From Calliopsis andreniformis (Eukaryota; Arthropoda; Insecta; Hymenoptera; Andrenidae), in contig NW_027480599.1 of NCBI RefSeq assembly GCF_051401765.1, forward strand, positions 1-64,000: a stretch of DNA of 64,000 nt, written 5' to 3'. A model generated the notes under the pieces. The model was given only the letters and a program-made list of their open reading frames with translations. It did no database searches and had not been told where the DNA came from. Positions 50,301 to 62,821 of this stretch are shown here, one piece after another. The position numbers were made by a program, and so were the translations under genes. Positions within the stretch are counted from its first letter, which is position 1; each line of letters begins with the position of its first letter.

Positions 50301-53300
50301 CACACAACCCTCAACCATCGATCGTCAATACTCAACCATCAATACTCATTCCTCAATACACAATAGAATATCCTGAACTCTCAGGTCTCAATACTCAATC
50401 CACAGTATTCAATCATTATATCTCAATCCTCAAACGTCATTCCTCAACACTCAATCCTCAAACCTCAGGCCTCAATCCTCAATCCTCAATCCTCAATCCT
50501 CAATTCTCAATCCTCAATCCTCTATCCGCAATCCTCAATCCTCAGTCCTCAATTCTCAATATTCAACACACAACCCTCAACTATCAGTACTCAATACTCA
50601 ACCATCAATGCTCAATTCTCAATACTCAATAGAATATCCTGAATTCTCAGGATTCTACACTCAATCCACAATATTCAATCATCAGATCTCAAACCTCAAA
50701 CATCAATCAACAGCACTCAATCCTCAAACGTCAGTCCTCAATCTTCAATCCTCAATCCTCAATCCTCAATCCTCAATCCTCAATCCTCAATCCTCACTCC
50801 TCAATCCTTAATCTTCAATCCTCAATCCCCAATCCTCAATCTTCAATCCTCAATCCTCAATCCTCAATCCTCAATCCACAATCCTCAGTCCTCAGTCCTC
50901 AATCCTCAATCCTCAACCCTCAGTCCTCGTCCTCAATCCTCAACCCTCAATCCTCAATCCTCAATCCTCAGTCTTCAAACCTTAACCCTCAACCCTCAGT
51001 CCTCATCCTCAATGCTCAGTCCTCAATCCCCAATCCTCAATCTTCAATCCTCAATAACCAATCTCCAATCCTACATCCTCAAACCTCAATCCTCAATCCT
51101 CAATCCTCAATCTTCAATCCTCAATCCCCAAACCTCAACTTTCAATCCTCAATCCTCAATCCTCAGTCCTCAATCCTCAATCCTCAATGCTTAGTCCTCA
51201 ACCCTCAATCCTCAATCCTCAGTCATCAAACCTCAATCCTCAACCCTCAGTCCTCGTACTCAACACTCAACCCTCAATCCTCTATCCTCAACCTTCAATA
51301 CTCAATCTTCAATCCTCAACCCTCAATCCTCAACCCTCAGTCCTCAATCCTCTATCCTCAATCCTCAATCCTCAGTCCTCAAACCTAAATCCTCAACCCT
51401 CAATCCTCAATTCTCTGTCCACAAAGCACAATCCTCAATCCTCTGTCCACAAAGCACAATCCTCAACCCTCAGCCCTCGTCCTCAATTCTCAACCCTCAA
51501 TCCTCAATCCCCAATCCTCAATCCTCAGTCCTCAATCCTCAATCCTCAATGCTCAGTCCTCAATCCTCAATCCTCAATCCTCAGTCCTCAAACCTCAATC
51601 CTCAACCCTCAGTCCTCCTACTCAACACTCAACCCTCAATCCTCAATCCTCAATCTTCAATACTCAATCTTCAATCCTCAATCCTCAATTCTCAATCCTC
51701 AACCCTCAATCCCCAATCCTCAATCTTCAGTCCTCAAACCTCAATCCTCAATCCTCAATCCTCAATAATCAATCTTCAATCCTCAATTCCCTATCCTCAA
51801 TACTCAATCCTCAATCCTCAATCTTCAATGCTCAGTCCTCAACCCTCAATCCTAAATCCTCAATCCTCAATCCTCAATCCTTAATCTTCAATCCTCAATC
51901 CCCAATCCTCAATCCTCAGTCCTCAAACCACAATCCTCAACCCTCAGACCTCTTCCTCAATCCTCAATCCTCAATCCTGAATCCTCAATCTTCAATCCTC
52001 AATACTCAATCTTCAATCCTCGATCCTCAATCCTCAATCGTCAATCCTAAATCCTCACTCCTCAATCCTCTATCCTCAATCTTCAATCAACAATCCTCAT
52101 TCCTCAAACCTCGATCCTCAACACTCAGTCCTCATCCTCAATCCCCAATCCCCAGTCTGCAATCCTCAATCCTTAATCCCTAATCCTCAATCTTCAATCC
52201 TCAATCCTCAATCCTCACTCCTAAATCCTCAATCCTCAATCCTCAATACTCTGTCCTCAAACCTCAATCCTCCACCCTCAGTCCTCGTCGTCAACTCTCA
52301 ACACTCAACCCTCAATCCTCAATCCTCAAACTTCAATACTCAATCTTCAATCCTCAATCCTCAATCCTCAATCCTCAATCCTCAATCCTCAACCCTCAAT
52401 CCTCAATCTTCAGACCTCAAACCTCAATCCTCAACCCTCAGTCCTCGTCCTGAATCCTCAACCCTCAATCCTCAATCCTCAATCTTAAATCATCAATACT
52501 AAATCTTCAATCCTCAATCCTCAATCCTCAATCCTCAATTCTCAATATTCAACACACAACCCTCAACTATCAATACTCAATACTCAACCATCAATGCTCA
52601 ATTCTCAATACTCAATAGAATATCCTGAATTCTCAGGATTCTACACTCAATCCACAATATTCAATAATCAGATCTCAAACCTCAAACATCAATCAACAGC
52701 ACTCAATCCTCAAACGTCAATCCTCAACACTCAATCCTCAAACCTCAGTCCTCAATCCTCAATCCTCAATCCTCAATCCTCAATCCTTAATTTTCAACAC
52801 ACAACCCTCAACCATCAATCCTCAATACTCAACCATCAATCCTCGTTCCTCAATACTCAATACAAAATCCTGAATTCACAGGGCTCAATACACAATCCAC
52901 AATGTTCAATCATCAAACCTCAATCCTCAAACATCAATCCTCAACACTCAATCCTCAAACCTCAGTCCTCAATCTTCAATCTTCAATCCTCAATCCCCAA
53001 TCCTCAATCTTCAATCCTCAATCCTCAATCGTCAATCTACAATCCTCAATCCTCAATCCTCAATCCTCAATCCTCAATCCGCAATCCTCAATCCTCAATC
53101 CTCAACCCTCAATCCTCAAACCTCAGTCCTCATCCTCAATCCTCAATCCTCAATCGTCAATCGTTAATCTTCAATACTCAATCACCAATACTCAATCTCC
53201 AATCCTCAATCCTCAATCCTCAATTCTCAATCCTCAATCCTCAATCCTCAATCCTCAATCCTCAACCCTCAATCCTCAACCCTCAGTCCTCAATCCTCAA

Positions 53301-53990
53301 TCCATAATCCTCAGTCCTCAGTCCTCAATCCTCAATCCTCAACCCTCAGTCCTCGTCCTCAATCCTCAAACCTCAACCATCAATCCCCAATAATCAATAT
53401 CCAACCCTACATCCTCAAACCTCAATCCTCAATCCTCAACCATCAACCTTCAATCCTCGATCCCCAAACCTCAAACTTCAATCCTCAATCCTCAATCCTC
53501 AATCCTCAATGCTCAGTCCTCAATCTTCAATCCTCAACCCTCAGTTCTCGTCCTCAATCCTCAAGCGTCAATTCTCAATGCTCAATCCTGAATCCTCAAT
53601 CTTCAATCCTCAATCCTCAATCCTTAATCCTCAATCCTCAATCCCCAATCCTCAATCTTCAATACCCAATCCTCACTCCTCCATCCTCAATCCTCGGTCC
53701 TCAATCCTCAGTCCTCAAACCTCAATCTTCAACCCTCAGTCCTCATCCTCAATCCTCAATCCTCAATCCTCAATACTCAATCTTCAATCCTCAATAATCA
53801 ATCTCCAATCCTACATCCTCAATCTTCAATCCTCAATCGCCAATCCTCAATCTTCAATCCTCAGTACTCAATCTTCAATCCTGAATCCGCATTCCTCAAT
53901 ACTCTATCCTCAATCCTCAATCGTTAATCTTCAATCCTCAACCCGAATATTCAATCTTCAATCCTCAATCCTCAATCCTCAATCCTCAAT
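44392..53990 (+). repeat. Mosaic heptamer domain with mixed cores
   Basis: This region mixes H1 (44699, 45612 variant, 46667, 49743, 50630, 52616), H2 (46401, 49268, 50364) and H3 (47602, 52868) cores. Long internal repeats are 46410-47350 with 50373-51306 (offset 3,963 then 3,956), 47520-48010 with 52786-53276 (offset 5,266), 45865-46070 with 53302-53507 (offset 7,437), and a local 467-bp step (48375 and 48842). No gene is present. Confidence 0.78.
45612..45639. repeat. H1 inverted repeat, variant loop and stem
   Basis: The centre reads CCTGA-TTTC-TCGGG, so the loop base changes and one stem pair becomes T opposite G. The outer TAGAAT and ATTCTA arms are intact. In RNA the changed pair would still be a wobble pair. 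Confidence 0.75.
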
Positions 53991-55375
53991 CCTCAATCCT
54001 TAATTTTCAACACACAACCCTCACCCATCAATCCTCAATACTCAACCATCAATCCTCATTCCTCAATACTCAATACAAAATCCTGAATTCACAGGGCTCA
54101 ATACACAATCCACAATGCTCAATCACCTAATCTCAATCCTCAAACATCAATCCTCAACACTCAATCCTCAAACCTCAGTCCTCAATCTTCCATCTTCAGT
54201 CCGCAATCCTCAATCCTCAATCTTCAATCCTCAATAGTCAATCCTCAATCCTCAACCCTCAGTCCTTAAACCTCAATCCTCAACCCTCAGTCCACATCTT
54301 CAATACTAAATCCTCAATCCTCAATCCTTAATCTTCAATCCTCTATCCCCAATCCTCAATCTTCAATCCTCAATCCTCAATCCTCAATCCTCAATACTCA
54401 ATCCTTAATCTTCAATCCTCAATCCCCAATCCTCAACACTGAGTCCTCATCCTCAATCCTCAATCGTCAATCCTCAATCCTCAATCCACAATACTCATTC
54501 CTCAAACTTCAATCCTCAACCCTCATTCCCCATCCTCAATCCTCAATCATAAATCCTCAATCCTGAATCCTCAATCCTCATTCCTCGAACCTCAATCCAC
54601 AATCCTCAACACTCAGTCCTAATACTCAATCCTGAATCCTCAATCCTCAATCGTTAATCTTCAATCCTCAATCCCCAATACTCAATCTTCAATCCTCAAT
54701 CCTCAATCCTCAATCCTCAATCCTCAATCCTCAATCCTCAATCCTCTATCCTCAATCCTGAATCCTCAGTCCTCAAACCTAAATCCTCAATCCTCAATCC
54801 TCAATCTTCCAGCCTCAATCCCCAAACCTCAACTTTCAATCCTCAATACTCAATCATCAGTACTCTATCCTGAATCCTCAATCCTCAATCTGCAATACTC
54901 AATCCTTAATCCCTAATCCTCAATCTTCAATCCTCAGTCCTCAATCCTCAATCCTAAACCCTCAATCCTCAATCCTCAATACTCTGTCCTCAAACCTCAA
55001 TCCTCCACCCTCAGTCCTCGTCCTCAACTCTCAACACTCAACCCTCAATCCTCAATCCTCAATCCGCAATCCTCAATCCCCAATCCTCAATCTACAATCC
55101 TCAATACTCAATCTTCAATCCTGAATCCGCATTCCTCAATACTCTATCCTCAATCCTCAATCGTTAATCTTCAATCCTCAACCCGAATATTCAATCTTCA
55201 ATCCTCAATCCTCAATCCTCAATCCTCAATCCTCAATCCTTAACTTTGAACACACAACCCTCAACCATCAATCCTCAATACTCAACCATCAATCCTCATT
55301 CCTCAATACTCAATACAAAATCCTGAATTCACAGGGCTCAATACACAATCCACAATGTTCAATCATCAAATCTCA

Positions 55376-55404
55376 ATCCTCAAACATCAATCCTCAAACC
55401 TCAG
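55376..55404 (+). repeat. 14-bp (two-heptamer) deletion site in an H3 flank
   Basis: After CAAACATCAATCCTCAA the sequence goes straight to ACCTCAGTCC. The 60278 and other H3 copies have two extra heptamers (CACTCAATCCTCAA) here. The loss accounts for the change of offset from 4,957 to 4,971 bp between this region and 60.2-60.8 kb. Confidence 0.75.
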
Positions 55405-58400
55405 TCCTCAATCTTCCATCTTCAGTCCTCAATCCTCAATCCTCAATCTTCAATCCTCAATAGTCAATCCTCAATCCTCAACCCTCAGTCCTTAAACCTC
55501 AATCCTCAACCCTCAGTCCTCATCTTCAATACTAAATCCTCAATCCTCAATCCTTAATCTTCAATCCTCTATCCCCAATCCTCAATCTTCAATCCCCAAT
55601 CCTCAATCCTCAATCCTCAATGCTCAATCCTTAATCTTCAATCCTCAATCCCCAATCCACAACACTGAGTCCTCATCCTCAATCCTCAATCTTCAATCCT
55701 CAATCCTCAATCCACAATACTCATTCCTCAAACTCCAATCCTCATCCCTCAGTCCCCATCCTCGATCCTCAATCATAAATCCTCAATCCTGAATTCCCAA
55801 TCCTCATTCCTCAAACCTCAATCCACAATCCTCAACACTCAGTCCTCATACCCAATCCTGAATCCTCAATCCTCAATCGTTAATCTTCAATCCTCAATCC
55901 CCAATACTCAATCTTCAATCCTCAATCCTCAATCCTCAATCCTCAATCCTCAATCCTCAATCCTCAATCCTCTATCCTCAATCCTCAATCCTCAGTCCTC
56001 AAACCTAAATCCTCAATCCTCAATCCTCAATCTTCAAGCCTCAATCCCCAAACCTCAACTTTCAATCCTCAATCCTCAATCATCAGTACTCAATCCTCAA
56101 TCCTCAATGCTCAAACCTCAATCCTCAATCCTCAATCCTCAGTCCTCAAACCTCAATCCTCAACCCTCAGTCCTCGTACTCAACACTCAACCCTCAATCC
56201 CGAACCCTCAATCTTCAATACTCAATCTTCAATCCTCAATCCTCAACCCAGAATCCTCAATCCTCTGTCCACAAAGCACAATACCCAATCCTCTGTCCAC
56301 AAAACCACAATCCTCAACCCTCAGCCCTCGTCCTCAATTCTCAACCCTCAATCCTAAATCCTCAATCCTCAATCGTCAATCCTCAATCCTCAATCCTCAA
56401 CCCTCAGTCCTCATCCTCAATCCCCAAACCTCAATTCTCAATCCTCAATCCTCAATCTTCAATACTCAATCCCCAATCCTCAATCTTCAATCCTCAATAG
56501 TCAATCTCCAATCCTACAAACTCAAACCTCAATCCTCAATCTTCAACCCTCAATCCCCAATCCTCAATTCTCAATCCTCAATCTTCAACACACAACCCTC
56601 GACCATCAATCCTCAATACTCAACCATCAACCCTCATTCCTCAATAGTCAACACAATTTCCTGAATTCTCAGGACTCAATACTCAATCCTCAATCCTTAA
56701 TTTTCAACACACGACCCTCAACAATCAATCCTCAATACTCAACCATCAATCCTCATTCCTGAATACTCAATACAAAATCCTGAATTCATAGGGCTCAATA
56801 CACAATCCACAATGTTCAATCATCAAATCTCAATCCTCAAACATCAATCCTCAACACTCAATCCTCAAACCTCAGTCCTCAATCTTCAATCTTCAATCCT
56901 CAATCCTCAATCCTCAATCTTCAATCCTCAATAGTCAATCCTCAATCCTCAGCCCTCAGACCTTAAACCTCAATCCTCAACCCTCAGTCCTCATCTTCAA
57001 TACTAAATCCTCAATCCTCAATCCTTAATCTTCAATCCTCAATCCCCAAACCTCAGTCTTCAATCCTCAATCCTCAATCCTAAATCCTCAATACTCAACC
57101 CTTAACCTTCAATCCTCAATCCCCAATCCTCAACACTGAGTCCTCATCCTCAATCCTCAATCCTCAATCCTCAATCCTCAATCCACAATACTCATTCCTC
57201 AAACCTCAATCCTCAACCCTCAGTCCCCATCCTCAATACTCAATCCTAAATCCTCAACCCTGAATCCTCAATCCTCATTCCTCAAACCTCAATCCTCAAT
57301 CCTCAACACTGAGTCCTCATCCTCAATCCTCAATCCTCAATCTTCAATCCTCAATCCCCAATCCTCAATCTTCAATGCTCAGTCCTCAATCGTCAATCCT
57401 AAATCCTCAATCCTCAATCGTTAATCTTCAATCCTCCACCCGAATATTCAATCTTCAATCCTCAATCCTCAATCCACAATCCTCAATCCTCAATCCTTAA
57501 TTTTCAACACACAACCCTCAACCATCAATCCTCAATACACAACCATCAATCCTCATTCCTCAATACTCAATACAAAATCCTGAATTCACAGGGCTCAATA
57601 TACAATCCACAATGTTCAATCATCAAAGCTCAATCCTCAAACATCAATCCTCAACACTCAATCCTCAAACCTCAGTCCTCAATCTTCCGTCTTCAGTCCT
57701 CAATCCTCAATCCTCAATCTTCAATCCACAAGAGTCAATCCTCAATCCTCAACCCTCAGTCCTTAAACATCAATCCTCAACCCTCAGTCCTCATCTTCAA
57801 TACTAAATCCCCAATCCTCAATCCTTAATCTTCAATTCTCAATCCCCAATCCTCAATCTTCAATCCTCAATCCCCAATCCTCAATCTTCAATCCTCAATC
57901 CTCAATCCTCAATCCTAAATCCACAATCCTCATTCCTCAAACCTCAATCCTCAACCCTCAGTCCTCATCCTCAGTACTCAATCCTCAATCCTCAATCCTC
58001 AATCTTCAATCCTCAATAATCAATCTCCAATCCAACAACCTCAAACCTCAAAATTCAATATTCAATCCTCAAACCTCAGTCCTCAATCCTCAATCCTCAA
58101 TCCTCAATCCTCAATCCTTAATTTTCAACACACAACCCTCAACAATCAATCCTCAATACTCAAACATCAATCCTCATTCCTCAATACTCAATACAAAATC
58201 CTGAATTCACAGGGCTCAATACACAATCCACAATGTTCAATCATCAAATCTCAATCCTCAAACATCAATCCTCAACACTCAATCATCAAACCTCAGTCCT
58301 CAATCTTCAATCTTCAATCCTCAATCCTCAATCCTCAATCCTCAATCCTCCATAGTCAATCCTCAATCCTCAACCCTCAGTCCTTAAACCTCAATCCTCA

Positions 58401-58854
58401 ACCCTCAGTCCTCATCTTCAATACTAAATCCCCAATCCTCAATCCTTAATCTTCAATCATCAATCCCCAATCCTCAATCCTTTATCCTCAATCCTCAATC
58501 CCCAATCCTCAATCTTCAATACTCAATGCTCACTCCTCCATCCTCAATCCTCAGTCCTCAATCCTCAGTCCTCAGACCTCAATCCTCAACCCTCAGTCCT
58601 CATACTCAATCCTCAATCCTCAACCCTCAATCTTCAATCCTCTATAATCAATCTCCAATCCTACATCCTCAATGTTCAATCCTCAATCCCCAGTCCTCAA
58701 TCTACAATCCTCAATACTCAATCTTCAATCCTGAATCCTCATTCCTCAATACTCTATCCTCAATCCTCAATCGTTAATCTTCATTCCTCAACCCGAATAC
58801 TCAATCTCCAATCCTCAATCCTCAATCCTCAATCCACAATCCTCAATCCTCAAT

Positions 58855-60848
58855 CGTTAATCTTCAATACTCAATCACCAATACTCAATCTTCAATCCTC
58901 AATCCTCAATCCTCAATTCTCAATCCTCAATCCTCAATCCTCAATCCTCAATCCTCAATCCTCAACCCTCAATCCTCAACCCTCAGTCCTCATCCTCAAT
59001 CCTCCATCCTCAATCTTCAATCCTCAATACCTAATCCTCAATTTTCAACGCCCAGTCCTCAATCCTCAGTCCTAAACCCTCAATTCTCAACCCTCAATCC
59101 TCTGTCCGCAAACCTCAATCGTCAATACTCAATCCTGAATACTCTATCTTCAATCGTCAATCCCCAATCCTCAATCCTCAATCGTCAATACTCAATGCTC
59201 AATCCTCAACCCTCAACCGTCAATCTACAATCCTCAATCCTCAATCCTCAATCCTCAATCCTCAATCCTCAATCCTCAATCCTCAATCCTCAATCCTCAA
59301 CCCTCAATCCTCAACCCTCAGACCTCATCCTCAACCCTCGATCCTCACTCTTCAATCCTCAATCCCCTATCCTCAATCTTCCATGCTCAGTCCTCAGCAC
59401 TCAATCCTAAATTCTCAATTCTCAATCCTCAATCCTCAATCCTCAATCCTCAATGCTCAATCCTCAATACTCAATCCTCAATCCTCAGTCTCCAAACCTC
59501 AATCCTCAACCCTCAATCCTACATCCTCAAACCTCAATCCTCAATCCTCAATCCTCAATCTTCAATCCTCATTGCTCAAACCTCAACTTTCAATCCTCAA
59601 TCCTCAATCCTCATTCCTCAATCCTCAATCCTCAATGCTCAGTCATCAATCCTCAATCCTCAATCCTCAGTCCTCAAACCTCAATCCTCAACCCTCAGTC
59701 CTCGTACTCAACACTCAACCCTCAATCCTCAATCCTCAATCTTCAATACTCAATCTTCAATCCTCAATCCTCAATCCTCAATCCTCAATCCTCAATCCTC
59801 AATCCCCAATCCTGAATCTTCAGTCCTCAAACCTCAATCCTCAACCCTCAGTCCTCTGACCTCAAACCTCAACCCTCAGACCTCTTCCTCAATTCTCAAC
59901 ACTCAACCCTCAACACTCAATCCTCAAACATCAACACTCAATCTTCAATCCTCAATCCTCAATCCTCAATCCTCAATCCTCAATTATCAACACACAACCC
60001 TCAACCATCAATCGTCAATACTCAACCATCAATACTCATTCCTCAATACACTATAGAATATCCTGAACCCTCATGTCTCAATATTCAATCCACAGTATTC
60101 AATCATCATATCTCAATCCTCAAACGTCAATCCTCAACACTCAATCCTCAAACCTCAGTCCTCAATCCTCAATCCTCAATCCTCAATCCTCAATCCTTAA
60201 CTTTGAACACACAACCCTCAACCATCAATCCTCAATACTCAACCATCAATCCTCATTCCTCAATACTCAATACAAAATCCTGAATTCACAGGGCTCAATA
60301 CACAATCCACAATGTTCAATCATCAAATCTCAATCCTCAAACATCAATCCTCAACACTCAATCCTCAAACCTCAGTCCTCAATCTTCCATCTTCAGTCCT
60401 CAATCCTCAATCCTCAATCTTCAATCCTCAATAGTCAATCCTCAATCCTCAACCCTCAGTCCTTAAACCTCAATCCTCAACCCCCATTCCTCATCTTCAA
60501 TACTAAATCCTCAATCCTCAATCCTTAATCTTCAATCCTCTATCCCCAATCCTCAATCTTCAATCCCCAATCCTCAATCCTCAATCCTCAATGCTCAATC
60601 CTTAATCTTCAATCCTCAATCCCCAATCCACAACACTGAGTCCTCATCCTCAATCCTCAATCTTCAATCCTCAATCCTCAATCCACAATACTCATTCCTC
60701 AAACTCCAATCCTCATCCCTCAGTCCCCATCCTCGATCCTCAATCATAAATCCTCAATCCTGAATTCCCAATCCTCATTCCTCAAACCTCAATCCACAAT
60801 CCTCAACACTCAGTCCTCATACCCAATCCTGAATCCTCAATCCTCAAT
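58855..60848 (+). repeat. 1.99-kb tandem unit, copy 1
   Basis: The unit starts at CGTTAATCTTCAATACTC and includes the private string CTTCCATGCTCAGTCCTCAG near 59379, the variant core TATAGAATATCCTGAACCC near 60052 and an H3 core at 60278. It is followed directly by a second copy. Confidence 0.83.
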
Positions 60849-62821
60849 CGTTAATCTTCAATACTCAATCACCAATACTCAATCTTCAATCCTCAATCCT
60901 CAATCCTCAATTCTCAATCCTCAATCCTCAATCCTCAATCCTCAATCCTCAACCCTCAATCCTCAACCCTCAGTCCTCATCCTCAATCCTCCATCCTCAA
61001 TCTTCAATCCTCAATACCTAATCCTCAATTTTCAACGCCCAGTCCTCAATCCTCAGTCCTAAACCCTCAATTCTCAACCCTCAATCCTCTGTCCGCAAAC
61101 CTCAATCGTCAATACTCAATCCTGAATACTCTATCTTCAATCGTCAATCCCCAATCCTCAATCCTCAATCGTCAATACTCAATCCTCAATCCTCAACCCT
61201 CAACCGTCAATCTACAATCCTCAATCCTCAATCCTCAATCCTCAATCCTCAATCCTCAATCCTCAATCCTCAATCCTCAACCCTCAATCCTCAACCCTCA
61301 GACCTCATCCTCAACCCTCGATCCTCAATCTTCAATCCTCAATCCCCTATCCTCAATCTTCCATGCTCAGTCCTCAGCACTCAATCCTAAATTCTCAATC
61401 CTCAATCCTCAATCCTCAATCCTCAATGCTCAATCCTCAATACTCAATCCTCAATCCTCAGTCTCCAAACCTCAATCCTCAACCCTCAATCCTACATCCT
61501 CAAACCTCAATCCTCAATCCTCAATCCTCAATCTTCAATCCTCATTGCTCAAACCTCAACTTTCAATCCTCAATCCTCAATCCTCATTCCTCAATCCTCA
61601 ATCCTCAATGCTCAGTCATCAATCCTCAATCCTCAATCCTCAGTCCTCAAACCTCAATCCTCAACCCTCAGTCCTCGTACTCAACACTCAACCCTCAATC
61701 CTCAATCCTCAATCTTCAATACTCAATCTTCAATCCTCAATCCTCAATCCTCAATCCTCAATCCTCAATCCTCAATCCCCAATCCTGAATCTTCAGTCCT
61801 CAAACCTCAATCCTCAACCCTCAGTCCTCTGACCTCAAACCTCAACCCTCAGACCTCTTCCTCAATTCTCAACACTCAGCCCTCAACACTCAATCCTCAA
61901 ACATCAACACTCAATCTTCAATCCTCAATCCTCAATCCTCAATCCTCAATCCTCAATTATCAACACACAACCCTCAACCATCAATCGTCAATACTCAACC
62001 ATCAATACTCATTCCTCAATACACTATAGAATATCCTGAACCCTCATGTCTCAATATTCAATCCACAGTATTCAATCATCATATCTCAATCCTCAAACGT
62101 CAATCCTCAACACTCAATCCTCAAACCTCAGTCCTCAATCCTCAATCCTCAATCCTCAATCCTCAATCCTTAATTTTCAACACACAACCCTCAACCATCA
62201 ATCCTCAATACTCAACCATCAATCCTCATTCCTCAATACTCAATACAAAATCCTGAATTCACAGGGCTCAATACACAATCCACAATGTTCAATCATCAAA
62301 TCTCAATCCTTAAACATCAATCCTCAACACTCAATCCTCAAACCTCAGTCCTCAATCTTCAATCTTCAATCCTCAATCCTCAATCCTCAATCTTCAATCC
62401 TCAATAGTCAATCCTCAATCCTCAACCCTCAGTCCTTAAACCTCAATCCGCAACCCTCAGTCCTCATCTTCAATACTAAATCCTCAATCCTCAATCCTTA
62501 ATCTTCAATCCTCAATCCACAATCCACAATCTTCAATCCTCAATCCTCAATCCTCAATCCTCAATACTCAATCCTTAATCTGCAATCCTCAATCCCCAAT
62601 CCTCAACACTGAGTCCTCATCCTCAATCCTCAATCCTCAATCCTCAATCCTCAATCCACAATACTCATTCCTCAAACTTCAATCCTCAACCCTCATTCCC
62701 CATCCTCAATCCTCAATCATAAATCCTCAATCCTGAATCCTCAATCCTCATTCCTCAAACCTCAATCCACAATCCTCAACACTCAGTCCTCATACTCAAT
62801 CCTGAATCCTCAATCCTCAAT
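60849..62821 (+). repeat. 1.97-kb tandem unit, copy 2
   Basis: This is the tandem partner of the preceding unit. The offset steps from 1,994 to 1,980 to 1,973 bp along its length, so the copies differ by whole-heptamer gains and losses (14 and 7 bp). The H3 part at 62160 reads TTAATTTTCAAC where copy 1 reads TTAACTTTGAAC, so the copies were partly re-homogenised from different sources. Confidence 0.83.
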
